Shown: positions 1-6,997 of the stretch, one piece after another
How positions within the stretch are numbered: position 1 is the stretch's first letter
Layout of the letters: each line of letters begins with the position of its first letter
Position numbers and translations under genes: made by a program
Source of the DNA: Eudoraea sp.
Lineage (GTDB): Bacteria > Bacteroidota > Bacteroidia > Flavobacteriales > Flavobacteriaceae
Length of the DNA: 9,470 bases
Assembly: GCA_013041785.1 (NCBI GenBank)
Contig: JABDRK010000361.1
Span: forward strand, 1 to 9,470
Direction: 5' to 3'
Notes under the pieces: generated by a model
Told to the model about the DNA's origin: nothing
The model's input: only the letters and a program-made list of their open reading frames with translations
Databases searched by the model: none

Positions 1-52
1 CTTGTGCCAAATTCCTGATCCTCTAAGAAATCATCCTAAATAATCCTGCTAG

Positions 53-457
53 ATGAAATATTTTATTCTTGGGTATTTGATTTTGATTGCCTTACTGGCA
101 AACACCCTGTTTCAGGACAAGGAACTGGCCGAAAGCATGGAAAGGGGAAAGGAAATTTACGCTGATTTCTGCGTGACCTGCCACCTTGAAAACGGTGAAG
201 GCGTCCTGAATACTTTTCCGCCCCTGGCTAAATCTGATTATCTGGCAAAAAACCGGGAATCCAGTATACGTGGTGTGAAATACGGGCAACGTGGGGAAAT
301 GACAGTAAATGGTGTGGTCTACAACAATACCATGATGCCTATGGGCCTTGAAGATGAAGAAATCGCAGATGTATTGAATTTTGTAATGAATTCATGGGGA
401 AACCAGCAAGATAAACCCGTAACACCCCAGGAAGTGTCTGAAATAGGGCCCCGTTAA
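53..457 (+). CDS. Small monohaem c-type cytochrome, secreted or membrane-anchored
   Basis: A 134-residue class I-like cytochrome c, an electron carrier expected on the outer side of the cytoplasmic membrane. Residues 3-19 form a hydrophobic N-terminal segment that acts as a signal peptide or an anchor. The haem motif CVTCH is at residues 40-44 (Cys40, Cys43, axial His44). The distal ligand is probably a Met in the MMPMG stretch (residues 94-98, most likely Met95), followed by the usual C-terminal helix with LEDEEIADVLNFV. Size and motif order fit small cytochromes often found beside dehydrogenases such as PQQ-dependent sugar dehydrogenases. That partner role is inference only, because its upstream neighbour lies outside the window. 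The ATG at 53 puts the signal segment at the very N terminus. Its stop codon overlaps the murQ stop by 4 bases in a convergent arrangement. No functional link to the recycling genes is visible. Confidence 0.9.
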   Translation: MKYFILGYLILIALLANTLFQDKELAESMERGKEIYADFCVTCHLENGEGVLNTFPPLAKSDYLAKNRESSIRGVKYGQRGEMTVNGVVYNNTMMPMGLEDEEIADVLNFVMNSWGNQQDKPVTPQEVSEIGPR

Positions 458-1272
458 TCTTTTTTCAGTGCATCCAGGGCTTTTTTTACAGATCCATACT
501 TTTTTAGTACCTCCTGAGCCTGTTCATAATCGAGGTGCAGGCCTTCCATCAGATAGCGCGTCCCGCGGTCTACAAGCTTATTGTTGCTCAGTTGCATATT
601 CACCATTTTGTTCCCTTTAACCCGGCCTATACGGATCATCAAGGACGTAGTAATCATATTGAGCGCAAGTTTTTGGGAGGTACCACTTTTCATTCGCGTG
701 CTACCGGTAACAAATTCAGGACCTACCGTGATTTCAATGGGTATTTCAGCAGCCAATGCCAACGGGGAACCGGGGTTATTGGTTATCCCGGCAGTCAATA
801 GTCCCTGTTTACGGGCTGTTTCAACACCTCCCAGAACATAAGGAGTAGTTCCAGAGGCGGCAATACCCACCACCGTATCCAGGGTATTGATATCATAGGC
901 TTCCAGGTCTAGCCAGGCCTGATCCTTGTTGTCCTCCGCGTACTCTACTGCTTTTCGAATAGCGCCATCACCTCCGGCAATTAGCCCAATAACCCGCTCG
1001 TGCGGCATACCAAAGGTCGGGGGAATTTCAGACGCATCCAGAATACCCAAACGCCCACTGGTACCGGCTCCTATATAAAACAATCTGCCGCCCTGATAAA
1101 AGCGTTCTTCCAGCAAATCGACCAGTTTGGTGATTTGTGGGATCACCTGGGCCACCGCCTGGGGTACTTTCTGATCTTCCTGGTTGATGTACTGCAGTAA
1201 GGTCTGGGTGTCCAGTTGCTCCAGATGGTCGTATAAGGATGGTAATTCAGTAATCTTCTTGAATTGGGTCAT
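454..1272 (-). CDS. murQ: MurQ, N-acetylmuramic acid 6-phosphate etherase
   Basis: Cytoplasmic lyase that cleaves the D-lactyl ether of MurNAc-6-P to give GlcNAc-6-P and D-lactate, a late step in cell-wall sugar recycling. The 272-residue protein carries one SIS (sugar isomerase) fold. Visible family signatures are IGAGTSGRLGILDASEIPP (residues 67-85), IAASGTTPYVLGG (137-149), and GPEFVTGSTRMKSGTSQK (184-201). Glu82 in ASEIPP and Glu113 in YAEDN align with the catalytic Glu83 and Glu114 reported for E. coli MurQ. Residues 243-272 form the small C-terminal helical part. It is somewhat shorter than E. coli MurQ (about 298 residues), with no missing core motif. The start lies 1 base after the regulator's stop (TAATATG on the coding strand), so the two are almost certainly co-transcribed and coupled. 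Its substrate is the product of AnmK, encoded in the divergent unit. Confidence 0.97.
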   Translation of the reverse strand: MTQFKKITELPSLYDHLEQLDTQTLLQYINQEDQKVPQAVAQVIPQITKLVDLLEERFYQGGRLFYIGAGTSGRLGILDASEIPPTFGMPHERVIGLIAGGDGAIRKAVEYAEDNKDQAWLDLEAYDINTLDTVVGIAASGTTPYVLGGVETARKQGLLTAGITNNPGSPLALAAEIPIEITVGPEFVTGSTRMKSGTSQKLALNMITTSLMIRIGRVKGNKMVNMQLSNNKLVDRGTRYLMEGLHLDYEQAQEVLKKYGSVKKALDALKKD

Positions 1273-1273
1273 A

Positions 1274-2023
1274 TTACAGTAAACGGATGTCCTGGTTACG
1301 GAAAAGATTTAGCAGATTGTTTTCGGGATTGAGTTCGGTAATCATGGTATTGATTGCATTAATATTGCAGGTTTTGTACCGATGTTGCGAATTCAGTTTT
1401 TCTGAGATACACAAAAGTACCGTTTTTTTAGACGCCTGAATGACGGCTTTTTTAACTTGTACAATGTCCCAGTCGAAATCAGTCAATCCATGCAGTGAGT
1501 CTACATATCCGGTTCCTATAAAACTATAGTCGAAACGGACCTCGGAGAGCTGGTGAATCACGCCGGACCCAATGGAAATCTGTGCTTCTTTGGAGAGTTC
1601 CCCACCTAAAAAGATCACACGGATATTGGGTTTGGACAACAATAAAACCGCAACAGGCAGACTAAACGTAAAACAAGTAAACTGTAAGCTGTCTGGTATG
1701 GCCTTGGCCAATTCGATACAAGTAGTACCGCCGTCAATAAACACCACGCCGTTTGGCTTGAGTAGCTGGAGCGCCTTTTCGGCTATCGCCTTTTTTTGGG
1801 GCTGTGCATAGACCCTGTTGTTTAGGGTGGCCAATCCGGTAAATCCAAGCGAAACAGCGCCTCCATGCACTTTTTTCAGCATGTTTTCTGAATCCAATTC
1901 CTTGACATCCCTTCTGATAGTATCTACAGACACTTCAAGCTTCTCCGCTATATCGGTCAATAAGATACGGTTGTGGAGATCCACCTCATTCATGATCAGC
2001 TGTTGTCGTTCTTCCTTTAGCAT
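1274..2023 (-). CDS. DeoR-family transcriptional regulator
   Basis: A 249-residue DNA-binding regulator of the DeoR/GlpR family. The N-terminal winged helix-turn-helix spans about residues 3-57, with the signature LTDIAEKLEVSVDTIRRDVK (22-41) followed by the family's typical KVHGGAV (51-57). Residues 75-240 form the DeoR sensor domain, which shares the sugar-isomerase-like fold and usually senses a phosphorylated sugar. It contains IDGGTT (96-101), LGGEL (139-143), and IGTGYVDSLHGLTDFD (169-184). The start at 2023 places the HTH at the normal distance from the N terminus. It is the first gene of the leftward unit with murQ, and faces the nagB-type operon across a 177-base control region. Control of both units is therefore likely, by inference. 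The effector may be an amino-sugar phosphate such as MurNAc-6-P, GlcNAc-6-P or GlcN-6-P. The sequence does not decide which, nor whether it represses or activates. Confidence 0.93.
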   Translation of the reverse strand: MLKEERQQLIMNEVDLHNRILLTDIAEKLEVSVDTIRRDVKELDSENMLKKVHGGAVSLGFTGLATLNNRVYAQPQKKAIAEKALQLLKPNGVVFIDGGTTCIELAKAIPDSLQFTCFTFSLPVAVLLLSKPNIRVIFLGGELSKEAQISIGSGVIHQLSEVRFDYSFIGTGYVDSLHGLTDFDWDIVQVKKAVIQASKKTVLLCISEKLNSQHRYKTCNINAINTMITELNPENNLLNLFRNQDIRLL

Positions 2024-2112
2024 ATTATCCTGTCTAATATGAATTTTCCGTAAAAATGCACAATTGCAAACATTGCCGTTATATTCAATAGTTGAGTCCG
2101 CAATTTCGTAAT

Positions 2113-2132
2113 ACTTGCATTAATTTGCAAGT
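2113..2132. repeat. Perfect 7-6-7 inverted repeat, candidate regulator operator
   Basis: ACTTGCA (2113-2119) and its exact reverse complement TGCAAGT (2126-2132) flank a 6-base TTAATT spacer. The dyad sits mid-way in the divergent region, 38 bases upstream of the rightward -7 element, where an operator for the adjacent DeoR-type regulator would be expected. The core TTGCAA recurs at 2064-2069. There is no U-tract and no nearby gene end, so a terminator is unlikely. Protein binding is inferred, not shown. Confidence 0.55.
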
Positions 2133-2169
2133 TTTAAATTCAAAAACAGCAAAATATAGAATTTATTAT

Positions 2170-2177
2170 TACTTTTG
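2170..2177 (+). promoter_or_regulatory. Bacteroidota-type -7 promoter element for the rightward operon
   Basis: TACTTTTG matches the Bacteroidota sigma-ABfr -7 consensus TAnnTTTG exactly. It ends 23 bases before the ATG at 2201, which would give a short leader of roughly 15-20 bases. I find no TTG at the usual -33 spacing upstream. Either the -33 element is degenerate or the promoter depends on an activator. Confidence 0.55.
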
Positions 2178-2200
2178 CCCTGAAATTAAATTTATAAAAC

Positions 2201-4144
2201 ATGGCTGAAGTCCTGACAAAAGAAAACACCTATGAATTCCCGAAGGATGAAGAGTCCCGGAAATTTGAGAAAATTGAAACCCACATTCACGACAATTCTG
2301 AGGATGCCTCGTTTTACGTAGCCAATGAAATTGCAGAACTTATCCGGCAACGACAAAGGCAGGGCAAACACGCTGTTTTGGGCCTGGCTACAGGTTCTAC
2401 TCCAACCAAGGTATACGACTTCCTGGTAAAATTCCATAAAGAAGAAGGCTTGAGTTTTAAGAATGTAATCACCTTCAACCTGGATGAGTATTACCCCATG
2501 GAACCCGATTCCATACACAGCTATGTGCGGTTTATGAAGGAACATTTGTTTGACCACATCGATATCAAACCGGCTAATGTACATGTCCCTGATGGCACTT
2601 TAGATAAAGAGGATGTTCGTGAGTATTGCAAGGCTTATGAACAAAAAATAGAACAAGCCGGAGGAATTGATATACAGGTGCTGGGAATTGGTCGTACAGG
2701 ACATATCGGTTTTAATGAGCCCGGATCCACCCTTACCAGCAAAACGCGACTGGTTCGTCTGGATCGGGTTACCCGCCTGGATGCCGCCAGTGATTTCTTT
2801 GGGTTGGAGAACGTCCCGATTAAGGCCATTACCATGGGTGTAGGCACGATCATGGCCGCCAAAAGGATCATCCTCATGGCCTGGGGCGAAGGGAAATCCG
2901 AGGTGATTCATTATGCAGTAGAAGGAAGGATACGGGAATCCGTACCCGCCACATTCCTGCAAAACCACGACAACTGTAGTTTTATTCTGGACCATGCGGC
3001 TGCCTCTTCCCTGGCAAGGGTAAATACGCCCTGGCTCGTTTCCGAATGCAAATGGAATGAACGACTAATAAAGAAAGCCACACTTTGGCTTTCTGAGAAA
3101 TTGAGCAAGGCCATACTGAAACTAACCAACGAGGATTACAATGAATACGGAATGGGGAACCTTATTGCAGAAATCGGATCCGCAGAACATATTAACCTTA
3201 TGGTGTTTAATCAGTTGCAAAGTACAATTACTGGATGGCCCGGTGGAAAACCCAATGCCGACGATAGTGCGAGGCCAGAAAGAAAGGACCCTTACCCCAA
3301 ACGCTCGCTTATTTTTAGTCCACACCCGGATGATGATGTTATCTCCATGGGCGGAACTTTATTGCGACTCGTTGACCAGGGTCATGAGGTTCACGTCGCC
3401 TACCAGACGTCCGGAAACATTGCTGTTTTCGACGATGAGGTAATCCGGTTCCTGGATTTCGCCACGGATGTGCAACAGGATAATGTAGCCCTGCAAAAGC
3501 AGTTCCAGGACGTAAGGGCATTTCTGAATTCAAAAAAACCTGGAGAGGTAGATAGCCCGGAAATACAGCATTTCAAAGGGCTGATCAGAAAAGGCGAAGC
3601 CCTGGCCGCCTGTCGCTACTGCGGAGTGGACGAAGCCAATGCCCACTTCCAAAATCTGCCATTTTATGAAACAGGGACCGTTAAGAAAAAACCACATTCA
3701 GAAGCGGATGTTGAGATCACCTATAAGCTGTTGCAGGAAGTGAAACCGCACCAGATTTTTGCCGCAGGTGATTTGTCCGACCCCCATGGTACGCACCGGG
3801 TGTGTCTGCAAATCATTTTCAGCGCACTTGACCGCCTCGTAGCCGAAGGGGCAGAATGGTTGAAAGACTGTTATGTTTGGCTGTACAGGGGCGCGTGGCA
3901 GGAATGGGATATTGCTGATATGGAGATGGCTGTTCCTGTTGGGCCCATGGATATGGAACGGAAAAAGAACGCTATATTTAAACACCAGTCACAAAAAGAC
4001 AGTGCCATGTTCCCCGGAAATGATGATCGGGAATTCTGGCAACGCGCCGAACAAAGAAATAAGGAAACGGCCTGTAAATACAATGAGCTGGGAATGGCTG
4101 AATATGAAGCAATGGAAGGATTTGTTAGATATCACTTTATGTAA
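2201..4144 (+). CDS. nagB: NagB-like glucosamine-6-phosphate deaminase fused to a PIG-L/LmbE-type deacetylase domain
   Basis: A 647-residue two-domain cytoplasmic protein, against about 266 residues for E. coli NagB. Residues 30-280 are NagB-like: phosphate-loop motif GLATGSTPTKVYDFL (61-75), NLDEY (93-97) whose Asp95 matches catalytic Asp72 of E. coli NagB, and GIGRTGHIGFNEPGS (162-176). His168 and Glu173 match E. coli His143 and Glu148, but Thr166 stands where catalytic Asp141 is expected. Residues 281-365 form a mostly helical linker. Residues 368-647 are PIG-L/LmbE-like, with the metal motif HPDDD (375-379) and a second histidine motif DPHGTHR (527-533). PIG-L enzymes typically remove N-acetyl groups from GlcNAc-type substrates. 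By inference the protein could turn GlcNAc-6-P into GlcN-6-P and then fructose-6-P plus ammonia, but the Thr166 change leaves the deaminase step in doubt. Similar long NagB-like proteins are known in Bacteroides. First gene of the rightward operon; the start follows the -7 element closely. Confidence 0.9.
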   Translation: MAEVLTKENTYEFPKDEESRKFEKIETHIHDNSEDASFYVANEIAELIRQRQRQGKHAVLGLATGSTPTKVYDFLVKFHKEEGLSFKNVITFNLDEYYPMEPDSIHSYVRFMKEHLFDHIDIKPANVHVPDGTLDKEDVREYCKAYEQKIEQAGGIDIQVLGIGRTGHIGFNEPGSTLTSKTRLVRLDRVTRLDAASDFFGLENVPIKAITMGVGTIMAAKRIILMAWGEGKSEVIHYAVEGRIRESVPATFLQNHDNCSFILDHAAASSLARVNTPWLVSECKWNERLIKKATLWLSEKLSKAILKLTNEDYNEYGMGNLIAEIGSAEHINLMVFNQLQSTITGWPGGKPNADDSARPERKDPYPKRSLIFSPHPDDDVISMGGTLLRLVDQGHEVHVAYQTSGNIAVFDDEVIRFLDFATDVQQDNVALQKQFQDVRAFLNSKKPGEVDSPEIQHFKGLIRKGEALAACRYCGVDEANAHFQNLPFYETGTVKKKPHSEADVEITYKLLQEVKPHQIFAAGDLSDPHGTHRVCLQIIFSALDRLVAEGAEWLKDCYVWLYRGAWQEWDIADMEMAVPVGPMDMERKKNAIFKHQSQKDSAMFPGNDDREFWQRAEQRNKETACKYNELGMAEYEAMEGFVRYHFM

Positions 4145-4205
4145 TGCCCATTGCTAACAAGGTATGATAGCCTGTTAAACCTGTAACCAAGAAGAGTATC
4201 GGCCT

Positions 4206-5711
4206 ATGCGGCGATTCGTCTTACTCCTGCTTTTGCTCATATTCACGGCATGCGGCGCCCTGAAAACACCTGTACCCTATCCTGCTGAAGAATTTCGCGG
4301 GGTCTGGATAGCTACGGTGGCAAATATTGACTGGCCCGGACATCCAGCAGATTCCTGGAAAAAAAAGCAGCAGGATTTTCTTGATATTCTCAATTACTAC
4401 AAGAAACTGAGGTTTAATGCCGTCCTGGTGCAGGTGCGGACAGCCGGGGATGCGTTCTATCCTTCAAAATTAGCCCCCTGGTCCCGTTACCTGACCGGAA
4501 AAGAAGGGGATATGGGCGATTTAAATACAGACCCCCTTGCGTGGATGATAACAGAAACGCATAAACGAGGGATGGAATTCCATGCCTGGCTTAATCCCTA
4601 CCGTGCTACATTTGACCTGCAAACGGACCTGCTGGCACCTGATCACGATTTCCTGCAACACCCGGAATGGATGATCCCCTATGGTGAAAAATACTACTAC
4701 AACCCCGGTCTGCCAGAAGTACAGCAGCATCTCGTAGCGGTGGTCAGCGAAGTAGTGGCTAAATATGATATCGATGGGATTCATTTTGACGATTATTTTT
4801 ATCCGTATCGCATCCAGGGGGAGTTGTTTGACGATAGTACCACCTATACAGCTTATGGAAAACCAGATCAAACCCGGGAAGACTGGAGAAGAAGTAATAT
4901 AAGCTCCCTGATCCAACAAACCCATGAAACCATTAAGGCACTGAAGCCCTGGGTTCAATTTGGAATTAGCCCCTTTGGTGTTTGGAGGAATGCCTCAACA
5001 GACCCCAGTGGATCTGACACCAGGGCTGGACAAACAAATTACGATCATCTGTTTGCGGATCCCCTGGAGTGGTCGCGACAGGGTTGGGTTGATTATCTGG
5101 CTCCGCAGCTCTACTGGAGTTTGGATTACGCTCCTGCTTCCCACCGCAAACTACTGTCCTGGTGGGCTACTACTGTACCTCAAACCCGATTGTATATAGG
5201 CAATGGAGCTTATAAAATCCGAAATAACAGGGATAAGGCCTGGGACAATAAAAAGGAAATTCCAGAACAGCTGATCCTGGGACGCAAAACCAAAAGTATA
5301 CAGGGAAATATTTTTTTCAGCGCCGGTTCCCTGATGAAGACCAATCGGGATGTAGCGCGCTTTATAAGAAAAAACATCTACGCCTACCCGGCTTTTCCAC
5401 CTTCAATCCCTGCCCCTGAAAAAACTCAGCCAAGAAGACCAAAAATCAAGATGAGGGAAACCCGGGATTATCTCTATTTTGACCTTTTAGATGAATCCCT
5501 GCGTTTCCAATTCGCCGAGATATCCGGTTTTCGCCAGAAAGAGCAAGCAAGAAAGAAAATCAATCAAAATCGTGGGAAAAGGATATATTTAGGGGAACTA
5601 AGCAAGTTCCGCGTCCCGGTTAAATCCCTGCAAGGAAAAAAATACCTGGAAATCGTTTTTATCGACCGGTACAGGCAAAAAACAAAACCGTTGAAACTGC
5701 AACGTAACTAA
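4206..5711 (+). CDS. GHL10/DUF187 glycoside hydrolase-like lipoprotein, DigH-like
   Basis: A 501-residue exported lipoprotein. Residues 1-15 are a short signal (MRR followed by a leucine run) ending in FTAC, with lipidated Cys16. No acidic residues follow the Cys, so a surface-export signal of the Bacteroidota type is not evident and a periplasmic face is more likely. The (beta/alpha)8 GHL10 domain covers about residues 28-395. It opens with EFRGVWIATVANIDWP (29-44) and contains RTAGDAFYPS (78-87), FHAWLNPYRA (125-134) and the acidic DIDGIHFDDYFYP (188-200). Asp191, Asp195 and Asp196 are candidate catalytic or binding residues. Residues 400-501 are a basic, probably beta-rich C-terminal part of unknown role. 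E. coli DigH (YddW), a GHL10 member, cleaves amidase-denuded peptidoglycan glycans. The same role here is supported by the recycling neighbours. It starts 61 bases after the NagB fusion with no clear terminator between, and ends 11 bases before ampG. Confidence 0.87.
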   Translation: MRRFVLLLLLLIFTACGALKTPVPYPAEEFRGVWIATVANIDWPGHPADSWKKKQQDFLDILNYYKKLRFNAVLVQVRTAGDAFYPSKLAPWSRYLTGKEGDMGDLNTDPLAWMITETHKRGMEFHAWLNPYRATFDLQTDLLAPDHDFLQHPEWMIPYGEKYYYNPGLPEVQQHLVAVVSEVVAKYDIDGIHFDDYFYPYRIQGELFDDSTTYTAYGKPDQTREDWRRSNISSLIQQTHETIKALKPWVQFGISPFGVWRNASTDPSGSDTRAGQTNYDHLFADPLEWSRQGWVDYLAPQLYWSLDYAPASHRKLLSWWATTVPQTRLYIGNGAYKIRNNRDKAWDNKKEIPEQLILGRKTKSIQGNIFFSAGSLMKTNRDVARFIRKNIYAYPAFPPSIPAPEKTQPRRPKIKMRETRDYLYFDLLDESLRFQFAEISGFRQKEQARKKINQNRGKRIYLGELSKFRVPVKSLQGKKYLEIVFIDRYRQKTKPLKLQRN

Positions 5712-5722
5712 ACCAACCACCT

Positions 5723-6997
5723 ATGGTGAAAAAGAACAAATGGGCTTGGGCATGGGTGCCGGTACTGTATTTTACCCAGGGTCTCCCCTATGTAATGGTG
5801 GTAACCGTTTCCGTCATTATGTATAAAAAACTGGGCATCAGCAATGCGGATATTGGTCTATACACCAGTTGGCTATATCTTCCCTGGGTCATAAAACCAT
5901 TGTGGAGCCCATTTTTGGATTTATTGAGCACCAAACGCACTTGGTTCCTTATCATGCAATTGTTGGTATCCCTTTCTTTCCTGGGCATCGGACTAACCTT
6001 GCCTACAAATATCTTTTTTATCACCACCCTGGGTTGTTTTTGGATGGCTGCATTTGCTTCGGCAACCAATGATATTGCCTCAGACGGATACTACATGATC
6101 GGGCTTACCCAGGAAAAGCAATCATTTTTTGTTGGGGTCAGGAGCACGTTTTACAAACTGGCCAATGTAACCGGTCAGGGTTTACTGGTTATCCTGGCAG
6201 GCTTTCTTGAAAACTATTACGGAGACAATACCAAAGCCTGGTCGGTTACCATGATAACAGCAGCCTTGCTTATGTTTATACTCACAGCGGCAAACTTTTT
6301 CGTAACCCCAAGATATGAAAGTTCCTCGGCCATAACGCTTGAAAAACCCCAGGGTTTCCTGGAAGTGTTTTCCACCTTTTTCAGTAAAAAGGGGATGGGG
6401 ATGGCGCTTACTTTTGTCCTGTTTTTCCGGCTGGGAGAATCCCAGCTCGTCAAAATGGCCTCACCCTTTCTATTGGATGCCAAAGAGGTTGGTGGCCTGG
6501 GATACACAACAGCAGAAGTGGGGACCATTTACGGAACCATCGGAGTAATAATGCTCACGGTAGGGGGTATATTGGGAGGTGTTTTGATATCCAGAGATGG
6601 TTTAAAAAAATGGATGTTCCCAATGGTCCTGTCCCTGAATATTCCCAATGCCTTCTATGCCTTCCTGGCAATCACCAATACTTCGCATATTGCGGCGGTG
6701 GTCATTACCGTAGTCTTAGAGCAGTTTGGTTATGGCTTTGCCATAGCCGGTTTTATGGTCTATCTGATTTATATAGCCAAAGGTGCTTCCAAAACATCGC
6801 ATTATGCAATAGCCACAGGATTTATGGCGCTCGGCATGATGCTCCCCGGTTTAATAAGTGGCTACGTACAGGAATGGTTGGGTTATGATGGATTTTTTAT
6901 CTGGGTGGTCCTGGCCGCACTCCCTTCCATTATACTGCTCAGGTATATTGATTATCCCCCTGATTTTGGAAAAAAAGGCGCTGAAAATGCAAAGTGA
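5723..6997 (+). CDS. ampG: AmpG-type MFS permease for cell-wall muropeptides or anhydro-disaccharide
   Basis: A 424-residue inner-membrane permease of the major facilitator superfamily with about 12 hydrophobic segments (roughly 12-33, 44-64, 74-93, 97-117, 148-166, 174-194, 226-246, 262-289, 297-316, 322-348, 360-381, 389-408). AmpG-like signatures include YFTQGLPY (residues 16-23), the loop following LYLPWVIKPLWSPFLD (51-66), and FASATNDIASDGYYM (111-125), which matches the conserved acidic TM4 region of AmpG. AmpG proteins import GlcNAc-1,6-anhydroMurNAc, with or without peptide, by proton symport. The exact substrate of this member is inferred from its position directly before NagZ and AnmK. 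It begins 11 bases after the lipoprotein stop, and its 3' end overlaps the nagZ start by 11 bases, which points to translational coupling. A different sugar substrate cannot be excluded from sequence alone. Confidence 0.88.
   Translation: MVKKNKWAWAWVPVLYFTQGLPYVMVVTVSVIMYKKLGISNADIGLYTSWLYLPWVIKPLWSPFLDLLSTKRTWFLIMQLLVSLSFLGIGLTLPTNIFFITTLGCFWMAAFASATNDIASDGYYMIGLTQEKQSFFVGVRSTFYKLANVTGQGLLVILAGFLENYYGDNTKAWSVTMITAALLMFILTAANFFVTPRYESSSAITLEKPQGFLEVFSTFFSKKGMGMALTFVLFFRLGESQLVKMASPFLLDAKEVGGLGYTTAEVGTIYGTIGVIMLTVGGILGGVLISRDGLKKWMFPMVLSLNIPNAFYAFLAITNTSHIAAVVITVVLEQFGYGFAIAGFMVYLIYIAKGASKTSHYAIATGFMALGMMLPGLISGYVQEWLGYDGFFIWVVLAALPSIILLRYIDYPPDFGKKGAENAK

Larger units (their letters stand above)
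2024..2200. promoter_or_regulatory. Divergent control region between the regulator/murQ unit and the nagB-type operon
   Basis: This is the only sizeable non-coding stretch in the window (177 bases), visibly richer in A and T than the flanking genes, with divergent start codons at its two ends. It holds a perfect inverted repeat (2113-2132), two copies of the palindrome TTGCAA (2064-2069 and 2125-2130) about 61 bases apart, and a rightward -7 element (2170-2177). For the leftward unit the best I can find is AATGTTTG (minus strand, 2074-2067), one mismatch from the Bacteroidota -7 consensus and without a clear -33 partner, so that promoter is not assigned. Co-regulation of both units from here is an inference from the layout. 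Confidence 0.75.

Noticed and set aside
1..52. Possible 3' end of an upstream plus-strand gene (frame 1 would end LVPNS at 16-18; frame 2 ends at 41-43).
   Set aside because: Only 5 to 13 codons are visible and no frame can be identified. The frame 1 tail would suit a PQQ-dependent sugar dehydrogenase beside a cytochrome c, but that is a guess.
446..469. GGGCCC palindrome followed by a T-run near the cytochrome stop, considered as an intrinsic terminator.
   Set aside because: The palindrome has no loop, the T-run is separated from it by several bases, and it lies at the edge of and inside murQ coding sequence.
2067..2074. Leftward -7 promoter AATGTTTG for the regulator-murQ unit.
   Set aside because: One mismatch to the consensus and no -33 element at proper spacing; too weak to annotate.
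2192..2995. Long minus-strand open frames antisense to the NagB fusion (2192-2584, 2600-2995), and similar ones elsewhere.
   Set aside because: They lie wholly opposite well-supported conserved genes and show no recognisable domain, so they are frame shadows.
4156..4184. Weak hairpin (AACAAGG ... CCTGTT) after the NagB fusion, considered as a terminator.
   Set aside because: The stem is imperfect and short, and no T-run follows. The next gene lies on the same strand in the same pathway.
6858..6986. A 43-codon N-terminal extension of the GH3 enzyme, starting at 6858.
   Set aside because: It overlaps the conserved end of ampG, has no GH3 similarity, and would place a hydrophobic stretch before an otherwise cytoplasmic enzyme. 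The ATG at 6987 fits the family start.
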